A DNA stretch of 12,117 bases. Source: UBA6772 sp963933205. Its GTDB lineage: Bacteria; Bacteroidota; Bacteroidia; Flavobacteriales; UBA7430. Within the stretch, counting starts at the first letter, position 1. Every line of letters starts with the position of its first letter. A program made the position numbers and the translations under genes. Below are positions 7,600-12,117 of this stretch, one piece after another. The stretch covers positions 1 to 12,117 of the forward strand of contig CAWVTK010000057.1 in the NCBI GenBank assembly GCA_963933205.1, in the 5' to 3' direction. The notes under the pieces are model-generated. The model was not told where the DNA came from, made no database searches, and saw only the letters and a list, made by a program, of their open reading frames with translations.

Positions 7600-8039
7600 T
7601 ATTGCTTAATTGAGAGATTAAATTGTGGCAGTAGTGTATCAGTATAAATAGATAAACTTGCACTGTCGCAATATTAGTAAACTTTAGCTGAAGCATTTAA
7701 CCAAAAGGTTTTTAATGTTGCAATTAATTTAAAATACTAGTTTTATGGTTAAAAAAATGACAGACTCCTTGTTTAATAGAACCCTTGGGTGTTTTTGAGA
7801 ATAAGCAAATCAAAGATTCCTACTTATTAACGTAAAAATATTTTTTTATGCTCATTATTACATCAATTTAGTACTATTGTAAACACCCTATAATAAATAC
7901 AATTACTAGATAGTGTTATTACGTTATACAATAGTTGCAATTTTAAACAAAGAGTGTAAAATTGAAATCAATCCAATTAAAAGAGATGTAGAAAGCATAA
8001 ATGTATAAACTTATGGTACTACATGTGTTGTTCGGTTTA
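7600..8039. other. Gene-free AT-rich stretch of 440 bp
   Basis: Neither strand has a credible coding frame; the best plus-strand ATG frame (from 7745) stops after 17 codons. Small inverted repeats occur (AACC-AAAA-GGTT near 7699-7710; AATAAG 7800-7805 against CTTATT 7823-7828; ATTGTA 7876-7881 against TACAAT 7897-7902), all at a level expected in AT-rich DNA. It must contain the end of the CIA30 transcript and the promoter of the 108-residue gene, but I cannot place either one. No tRNA, transposase remnant or RNA gene was seen. Confidence 0.6.
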
Positions 8040-8573
8040 TTATTTTAATTCAATTTTATCAATGTATAATTTAAAGTTTTCCCTCTTTTTGTTTCCTATT
8101 AAAAAGGTAAGTTCTTTTAGGTAATTATGCTCAAAATTTGGTTTATCTAATATTCTTCCTCTAAAGGAGGGGTACATATCTTTAAGAGAAATTTCTATTT
8201 CTTGCCATTCACCAGAAGTCTCAAAGGGCATAATATACGAGTGGTAGTCGTTGGAATCTCCTTTAATTCTAAGCTGATAATTTTTACCGTCGCCTTTAAG
8301 TTTAATACTAATTTTGGAAAATTCTTTAACGTCTATTTTTTCGGTAGAGTAACGTAGCGAAGAAAAACCTCCGTTATTTTCTAGAGAAATAGTTCCTTCA
8401 AATACTCCAAAGCCATCGGTGTTTAAGCTAAATTCGCCAGAAGATCGTCCCCCCATAACTCCATCATCTACAACAATCCAATTTTTAATGTCCGCTTTTT
8501 TATTGAAGTTAAATAGCATTTGTGGGCTTATTAGTGAAGTGAAAATTAATGTGCAAAGTATTTTTTGAAACAT
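8040..8573 (-). CDS. CIA30-family protein with N-terminal signal-like segment
   Basis: A protein of 177 residues matching the CIA30 family (named after a mitochondrial complex I assembly factor), a galactose-binding-like beta-sandwich. The diagnostic stretch is WIVVDDGVMGGRSSGEF at residues 32-48, followed by GFGVFEGTISLENNGGFSSLR and later a GEWQEIEISLKDMYPSFRGR strand pair. Residues 1-20 (FQKILCTLIFTSLISPQML) form a basic start and hydrophobic core, so export or lipid-side anchoring is likely, though no clean cleavage site or lipobox is visible. Bacterial members are common in Bacteroidota and their function is unknown; a link to respiratory complex I should not be assumed. The gene follows the AlkB-like gene by 112 bp and may have its own promoter. 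Confidence 0.88.
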   Translation of the reverse strand: MFQKILCTLIFTSLISPQMLFNFNKKADIKNWIVVDDGVMGGRSSGEFSLNTDGFGVFEGTISLENNGGFSSLRYSTEKIDVKEFSKISIKLKGDGKNYQLRIKGDSNDYHSYIMPFETSGEWQEIEISLKDMYPSFRGRILDKPNFEHNYLKELTFLIGNKKRENFKLYIDKIELK

Positions 8574-8649
8574 AATGATTTTTTAGAGGAGAAATAGAAT
8601 AATGAATTTTGTTGTCTGCTTGTTTTATTTTAAATTTCATTATAAATGT

Positions 8650-8665
8650 ATGCAATAAAATGCAA
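8650..8665. repeat. Direct repeat ATGCAA spaced by one helical turn upstream of the CIA30 gene
   Basis: ATGCAA occurs at 8650-8655 and again at 8660-8665, ten bases apart, and a further TGCA lies at 8677-8680. The repeats sit about 80 bp upstream of the CIA30 start, in the only gap that could hold its promoter. Such phasing would suit an operator, but chance is possible in this composition. Confidence 0.25.
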
Positions 8666-8685
8666 ATTATTTACAGTGCATTTAC

Positions 8686-9303
8686 TTATTTAACCCATTC
8701 TTCTATAGTTCTAAAAGTTAAATTTATTCTGGGTACAAGAATTTTTTTAGAAGGAGGTAAGCAATGCAGCCAAAAGTTTTGCGTTTGGTTTTTCATAATT
8801 AAAAGACTTCCGTGCTTTAGGACAATGGTTACCTTTTCTTTCGTGTTTCGGTGTTTAAAAACAAACTTACGTTCGGCTCCCAAACTTATAGATGCGATGG
8901 CACCCTCTTTTTGTAATTCCTTTTCTGCATCGCTGTGCCAGCCCATACCTTCGTTTCCGTTGTGGTAAAAGTTTAGTAAACAAGAATTAAAGCTTTCGTT
9001 GGTAATCTTTTCAATTAGTTTTTTAAGCTCCAGGAGCTCTGCGGTCCATGGTAAAGCCATTTTGGTTGTATTGGAATAGGAATATTTAAATGGTTTAGAT
9101 CCATACCAAGCTACCTTCCTTTTGGTTGTTATTTTTTTACCAAATAGCATGAGCTCATCGTTCCGCCACTCAATCGTATTTTGTAAAAGTGCTTGGTAGT
9201 TTGATGCTTGGGTTTCGTTTAAAATTGAACCAAAATAATGTACGGTACCGTCTACAGAGAGTAAGTTTTTAGACTTATCATATTCGTTTTCAAACAATTC
9301 CAT
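8686..9303 (-). CDS. AlkB-family Fe(II)/2-oxoglutarate-dependent dioxygenase (ALKBH2-like alkylation repair)
   Basis: A 205-residue enzyme expected to remove methyl or etheno adducts from bases in DNA or RNA by oxidation, using iron and 2-oxoglutarate. The core is recognisable: LLNFYHNGNEGMGWHSDAE supplies the HxD iron ligands H123 and D125; NFWLHCLPPSKK supplies the distal histidine H180; PRINLTFR supplies R192 and R198, the usual 2-oxoglutarate and substrate arginines. The N-terminal KVAWYGSKPFKYSYS segment matches the nucleotide-recognition lid of ALKBH2-type members rather than E. coli AlkB itself. It begins at ATG 9303, 55 bp after the dnaX stop, with no evident promoter between, so co-transcription with dnaX is plausible. 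All catalytic residues are present. Confidence 0.93.
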   Translation of the reverse strand: MELFENEYDKSKNLLSVDGTVHYFGSILNETQASNYQALLQNTIEWRNDELMLFGKKITTKRKVAWYGSKPFKYSYSNTTKMALPWTAELLELKKLIEKITNESFNSCLLNFYHNGNEGMGWHSDAEKELQKEGAIASISLGAERKFVFKHRNTKEKVTIVLKHGSLLIMKNQTQNFWLHCLPPSKKILVPRINLTFRTIEEWVK

Positions 9304-9358
9304 ATTTTTTTTACTCTGTAAAACAGTTGTTTTTAGATGTAAGGATTGCGTGGTTTAC

Positions 9359-11131
9359 TTAAAGTAGGTCAAGATCAAGTGTTTTTTTTAAGTAAATCAA
9401 TTGCTTATTTTTCTCAACCATATGCTTGTACTTATCTTGCGGTGTATAAAGCATTTTTGTATGTTCAATTTCTATGAGTGGGAAGTCTATTTTAATACCA
9501 AAGTTGTTGAGTTTTTTACGCAAAAAGGAAAGAAGTTCAGGTTTTTCAATCTGCATATCATCAGCTAATGCTTGACTTTCTACAGGGAAATGCAGTAAAT
9601 AATCGGCATCAATTTTCGGGAATTGATCGGAAAACAAACGAAACAGGGAAACTTTACCCTTTGCTTCAATGGTTTTAGCAAACTCTATCCAAAGAGGGTT
9701 TAATTGATCTTGATGAAAGTCTGAACGGGCTTCTCCTGTAGCAACAACATATTCTTCTTCTCCTTTGTCTTCTTCTTTTTTGTTTAGAAACTTATTGATA
9801 GAGAGACCAGAAATGCCTCCTTTTTTTATTTTGTTTATAAAGGCAGGATTGGCTTTTTTAAGAATAGTATTTTGAGCTTTTGCAGGCTCAATCGAAACAG
9901 GGTTTTGTGTATGTGTTTTATTAATTTGTTCTTTTACGCTTCTTATTTCCGCATTAGGTGCATTAGCGGAATCTGTCTTTATAAAAGACGAATGACTTAA
10001 TATGAATGATTTACGGCGTTTTTTTTTTAGTCCTCCTTCGGAAGATAGAGAACAGATTTGCATTAGGCCTAACTCTATAAGCAGTCGTTGATTTCTACTG
10101 GACTTATAGTTTACATCGCATTCGTTGCAAATTTCGAGCGCAGCTAAAATAAAATCTTGATGACAGGTTTGAGACTGTTCTATGTATTTTGTTTTAATTG
10201 TAGTTCCTACTTCTAAAAGCTCTACAGTTTGCGGGTTTTTACAAACCATTACATTACGCAAGTGTTCTGCTAAACCATTCATAAAATTATGCCCATCAAA
10301 TCCTTTTTTAAGGATCTCGTTAAAAGTGAGTAGGGAAGAGGGTATGTCTTGTTTTAAAGCTTGATCTACCACTTTAAAGTAATAATCGTAATCGAGAATA
10401 TTTAGATTTTCAAGCGTGTCTTTATAGGTGATTTTTGCCTGATTAAAACTAACCATTCTATCAAATATAGAAAGTCCGTCTCTTAATGCACCGTCAGCTT
10501 TTTGTCCTATAATATGAAGTGCGTCAGCTTCATATTCGATGTTTTCTTTTGCGCATATTTCTGCTAGATGTGTCGCTACATCTTCTACCTGAATTCTTTT
10601 AAAGTCGAATATCTGACAGCGCGATAGAATGGTTGGAATTATTTTATGCTTCTCGGTAGTAGCTAAAATGAATATAGCATGTGCTGGGGGCTCTTCTAAT
10701 GTCTTTAAAAAGGCATTAAAAGCTGCTTGAGACAACATATGTACCTCATCGATAATATAGATTTTTCGATCTCCAACTTGTGGTGGTATCCGTACTTGAT
10801 CTACCAAATTACGAATATCCTCTACCGAGTTATTCGAAGCTGCATCGAGCTCGTGAATGTTAAAAGAATGTTGCTCGTTAAAGGAGGTACAAGACTCACA
10901 CTGGTTGCATGCTTCTGTTTTTTCGCTTATGTTAAAGCAGTTTATTGTTTTAGCTAAAATACGAGCACAGGTTGTTTTACCAACTCCACGTGGGCCACAA
11001 AACAAGAAAGCTTGTGCTAAATGGTCGTTAACAATCGCATTTTTCAAAGTATTGGTTATAGAGAGCTGTCCTACAACGGTGTCGAAGGTTTGCGGTCTGT
11101 ATTTTCGTGCCGATACAATGAAATTTCCCAT
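9359..11131 (-). CDS. dnaX: DNA polymerase III subunits gamma/tau
   Basis: The clamp-loader ATPase that loads the sliding clamp and, as tau, tethers polymerase cores. From ATG 11131 it has 590 residues. The AAA+ region shows Walker A GPRGVGKT at 46-53, the zinc knuckle (C65, and C75, C78, C81 in ACNQCESC), Walker B IIDEVH near 126-131, and the SRC arginine-finger motif at 170-172. The oligomerisation domain follows to about residue 367, then a Lys-rich linker and a divergent tau-like C-terminal region with LNPLWIEFAKTIEAKGK. The frame extends upstream to 11185, but that would add 18 atypical residues and lie upstream of the likely promoter; MGNFIVSARKYRPQTF is the conserved family start. An A10 run after codon 367 is a candidate slippage site for making a gamma form (see separate entry). 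Confidence 0.97.
   Translation of the reverse strand: MGNFIVSARKYRPQTFDTVVGQLSITNTLKNAIVNDHLAQAFLFCGPRGVGKTTCARILAKTINCFNISEKTEACNQCESCTSFNEQHSFNIHELDAASNNSVEDIRNLVDQVRIPPQVGDRKIYIIDEVHMLSQAAFNAFLKTLEEPPAHAIFILATTEKHKIIPTILSRCQIFDFKRIQVEDVATHLAEICAKENIEYEADALHIIGQKADGALRDGLSIFDRMVSFNQAKITYKDTLENLNILDYDYYFKVVDQALKQDIPSSLLTFNEILKKGFDGHNFMNGLAEHLRNVMVCKNPQTVELLEVGTTIKTKYIEQSQTCHQDFILAALEICNECDVNYKSSRNQRLLIELGLMQICSLSSEGGLKKKRRKSFILSHSSFIKTDSANAPNAEIRSVKEQINKTHTQNPVSIEPAKAQNTILKKANPAFINKIKKGGISGLSINKFLNKKEEDKGEEEYVVATGEARSDFHQDQLNPLWIEFAKTIEAKGKVSLFRLFSDQFPKIDADYLLHFPVESQALADDMQIEKPELLSFLRKKLNNFGIKIDFPLIEIEHTKMLYTPQDKYKHMVEKNKQLIYLKKTLDLDLL
10011..10038 (-). promoter_or_regulatory. Candidate programmed slippage/frameshift site in dnaX (SD-like sequence plus A10)
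   Basis: On the minus strand a perfect AAGGAGGA (10038-10031) is followed by CT and then ten A residues (10028-10019), codons 368-371 (Leu-Lys-Lys-Lys). A -1 shift, or one extra A in the mRNA, gives Thr-Pro then TAA at 10013-10011, a 373-residue product. One A fewer gives six further codons, then TAA at 9999-9997, a 377-residue product. Both truncations keep the ATPase and oligomerisation domains and remove the tau region. E. coli uses ribosomal -1 shifting with an internal SD, and Thermus uses transcriptional slippage on an A run, at the equivalent place. That it works here is inference. Confidence 0.6.
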
Positions 11132-11158
11132 GGATAATTCTTTTTCTTTGAAGTGTTT

Positions 11159-11166
11159 CAAATATA
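11159..11166 (-). promoter_or_regulatory. Likely dnaX promoter -7 element (TATATTTG)
   Basis: TATATTTG on the minus strand is an exact match to the Bacteroidota -7 consensus TAnnTTTG and lies 27 bases before the ATG at 11131, implying a leader of about 20 nt. No clear TTG -33 element is found at the normal distance. Its position argues against translation from the upstream in-frame start at 11185. Confidence 0.45.
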
Positions 11167-11171
11167 AAAGA

Positions 11172-11184
11172 TGTTTTGAAAACA
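11172..11184. promoter_or_regulatory. 13-bp palindrome beside the dnaX promoter
   Basis: TGTTTTGAAAACA is a perfect inverted repeat (6+1+6) placed immediately upstream of the TATATTTG element, between the -7 and -33 positions. It could be an operator, but a short A/T-rich palindrome may also arise by chance. Confidence 0.25.
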
Positions 11185-11207
11185 CCCCTTTTTTGAACCT
11201 TTAAGAT

Positions 11208-11246
11208 ATTAACAATTTAGAAGGCAATTACCTTCATTTTGTTAAT
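11208..11246 (-). terminator. Long imperfect stem-loop between rdgB and dnaX
   Basis: An outer 8-bp stem (ATTAACAA 11208-11215 with TTGTTAAT 11239-11246) and an inner 5-bp stem (GAAGG 11220-11224 with CCTTC 11231-11235) are concentric within half a base, separated by a small internal loop. It lies 60 bp past the rdgB stop. The lack of a U run leaves intrinsic termination unproven; mRNA processing or protein binding are alternatives. Confidence 0.4.
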
Positions 11247-11305
11247 GAGATTTTTAAAGCTGTCAAGATTTAAATTTTTATACAGCTAAATTGTTTTATG
11301 AATTA

Positions 11306-11887
11306 CTATACTTTAATTTGAGTTAAAAAGTCAATTAATTTCCGAACGGCAATTCCTCTATGGCTTATAAGACCTTTTTCGCTTAAACTCATTTGAGCAA
11401 AACTTTTGGTATGCTCATCTGGAAAAAAAATAGGATCGTAGCCAAAGCCATCTGTTCCGTGTTTAATTTTGCTAATTGTACCAGTAACAAGTCCCTCAAA
11501 GAGATGTTCTTCTCCATTTAGAAGTAAGGCTACAACTGTTCTAAATTTTGCCTTTCTATTGGTTTTGTCTTTCAGTTCTTCAATAAGTTTCGTCATATTA
11601 GCTAAGGCAGATCTTTGTGCTCCGGCGTAACGTGCAGAGTAAACCCCTGGCGCACCATTTAAGGCTTCTACTTCTAAGCCTGAATCGTCGGCAAAACAGT
11701 CGTATCCGTAGTGTTTTTTTAGGTAGTGTGCTTTCTCAAGGGCATTGGCCTCTAAGGTGTCTCCAGTTTCTGGTATGTCTTCCGTACAGCCTATTTCTTG
11801 CAGACTTACGATTTCTATACCCTTTGGCATTAAGTTTTTTATTTCCTTTAACTTGTTCGGATTATTCGTGGCAAATACTATTTTCAT
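11306..11887 (-). CDS. rdgB: RdgB/HAM1-family non-canonical purine NTP pyrophosphatase (dITP/XTP)
   Basis: A cytoplasmic 193-residue enzyme that hydrolyses ITP, dITP and XTP to the monophosphate and pyrophosphate, keeping deaminated purines out of DNA and RNA. Full family length with all signatures: FATNNPNKLKEI at 5-16 (the T/SxxNxxK substrate loop), FADDSGLEV at 65-73 with the metal/catalytic Asp pair D67-D68, GAPGVYSARYAG at 78-89, GFGYDPIF at 147-154, and SHRGIA at 175-180 binding the base. The start at ATG 11887 gives the standard MKIVFATNN opening. It follows the ApbE-like gene by 77 bp and precedes dnaX by about 175 bp, which has its own likely promoter. Nothing is missing. Confidence 0.97.
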   Translation of the reverse strand: MKIVFATNNPNKLKEIKNLMPKGIEIVSLQEIGCTEDIPETGDTLEANALEKAHYLKKHYGYDCFADDSGLEVEALNGAPGVYSARYAGAQRSALANMTKLIEELKDKTNRKAKFRTVVALLLNGEEHLFEGLVTGTISKIKHGTDGFGYDPIFFPDEHTKSFAQMSLSEKGLISHRGIAVRKLIDFLTQIKV

Positions 11888-11928
11888 CTTTGTAATTTAG
11901 ATGTTGTTTTTTTATGAAGTCCTTTTAA

Positions 11929-11952
11929 CCTCAACACAATTTTATGTTAAGG
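11929..11952 (-). terminator. Hairpin after the ApbE-like gene, weak terminator candidate
   Basis: On the minus strand CCTTAACA pairs with TGTTGAGG (one G-U wobble) around an 8-base loop, starting 13 bp after the ApbE-like stop. The following sequence is TTAAAAGG, not a clean U run, so read-through into rdgB is possible. Confidence 0.35.
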
Positions 11953-11964
11953 TATTGATATGTT

Positions 11965-12117
11965 TTAGTTGCTACTGTAAACAGTGATGTCTTCAAAACC
12001 TTTTGTTTGGTATACCTGCCAGTTTTCTTTAGGGTCTGTGTAAATGAACAGTGCCTCTATATCGTTTCGGTTTTTTAAGAAGTTTTTACTAGCTTCTAGT
12101 CCCATCACCATAAAAGC
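11965..12117 (-). CDS. apbE: C-terminal end of an ApbE-like FAD:protein FMN transferase (N-terminus outside window)
   Basis: Fifty codons enter from the window edge and stop at TAA 11965-11967. The fragment reads AFMVMGLEASKNFLKNR, then IEALFIYTDPKENW and VYQTKGFEDI. The AT-AFVMG-type helix followed by a short strand and a terminal 'GF' strand matches the C-terminus of Bacteroidota ApbE proteins, which attach FMN covalently to Thr residues of proteins such as NqrB, NqrC or RnfG at the outer face of the inner membrane. No catalytic or Mg-binding residues are within the window, so the call rests on this tail alone; a different protein is possible. Confidence 0.6.
   Translation of the reverse strand, partial: AFMVMGLEASKNFLKNRNDIEALFIYTDPKENWQVYQTKGFEDITVYSSN

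Noticed and set aside
7511..7696. Minus-strand 61-codon frame overlapping the 108-residue gene start
   Set aside because: It overlaps the better frame, has odd composition with a Ser/Arg-rich tail, and shows no family features.
7600..8039. CRISPR array, tRNA or mobile-element ends in the gene-free gap
   Set aside because: There are no regularly spaced repeats, no cloverleaf-compatible arms, and only short AT-rich inverted repeats expected by chance.
9320..9333. AAAACA-GT-TGTTTT inverted repeat between dnaX and the AlkB-like gene as a terminator
   Set aside because: The stem is only A/T plus one C-G pair with a 2-base loop, too weak to call.
11132..11185. 18-residue N-terminal extension of dnaX
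   Set aside because: Family members start at the MGNFIVSARKYRPQTF-type opening, and the extension overlaps the likely promoter.
11617..11895. Plus-strand open frame over rdgB
   Set aside because: It overlaps the fully conserved rdgB coding sequence on the opposite strand and resembles no known protein.

Overview
The window is AT-rich DNA (about one third G+C by eye) with every supported gene on the minus strand. Gene content, the leading TAnnTTTG-type promoter before dnaX, and the Cys-rich GCTD/ACNY repeats plus a C-terminal 'LPxGW...SRGYQ' module in a degraded chitinase point to Bacteroidota, probably a marine Flavobacteriales relative. This assignment is an inference from protein style, not from a marker-gene comparison.

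Reading in the direction of transcription (high to low coordinates): the C-terminal end of an ApbE-like FAD:protein FMN transferase (cut by the window edge); rdgB, a nucleotide-pool-cleaning NTP pyrophosphatase; dnaX, the DNA polymerase III clamp-loader subunit; an AlkB-family 2-oxoglutarate/Fe(II) dioxygenase; an exported CIA30-family protein; a gene-free stretch of about 440 bp; a 108-residue protein of unknown function; a polytopic membrane protein resembling PIG-V/GT-C mannosyltransferases; a DUF2130 (COG4487) coiled-coil protein that may carry a PD-(D/E)XK nuclease fold; a 5'-truncated, repeatedly disrupted GH18 chitinase pseudogene; and a long RluA-family pseudouridine synthase cut at its C-terminus by the window start. 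rdgB, dnaX and the AlkB-like gene share a genome-maintenance theme (dNTP sanitation, replication, alkylation repair). The other genes look like independent units separated by 100-440 bp gaps.

I found no CRISPR array, prophage, insertion sequence, toxin-antitoxin pair, tRNA or rRNA. The most interesting signal is inside dnaX. A run of ten A residues is preceded three bases upstream by a perfect AAGGAGGA Shine-Dalgarno-like sequence, and lies where the clamp-loader domains end and the tau-specific region begins. Slippage in either direction reaches a stop within 3 to 10 codons, which would give a gamma-like product of about 373 or 377 residues. This resembles the known dnaX recoding in E. coli and Thermus. 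The second notable item is the decayed modular chitinase, which carries three in-frame stops and two frameshifts yet keeps an intact DGxDxDxE active-site motif.
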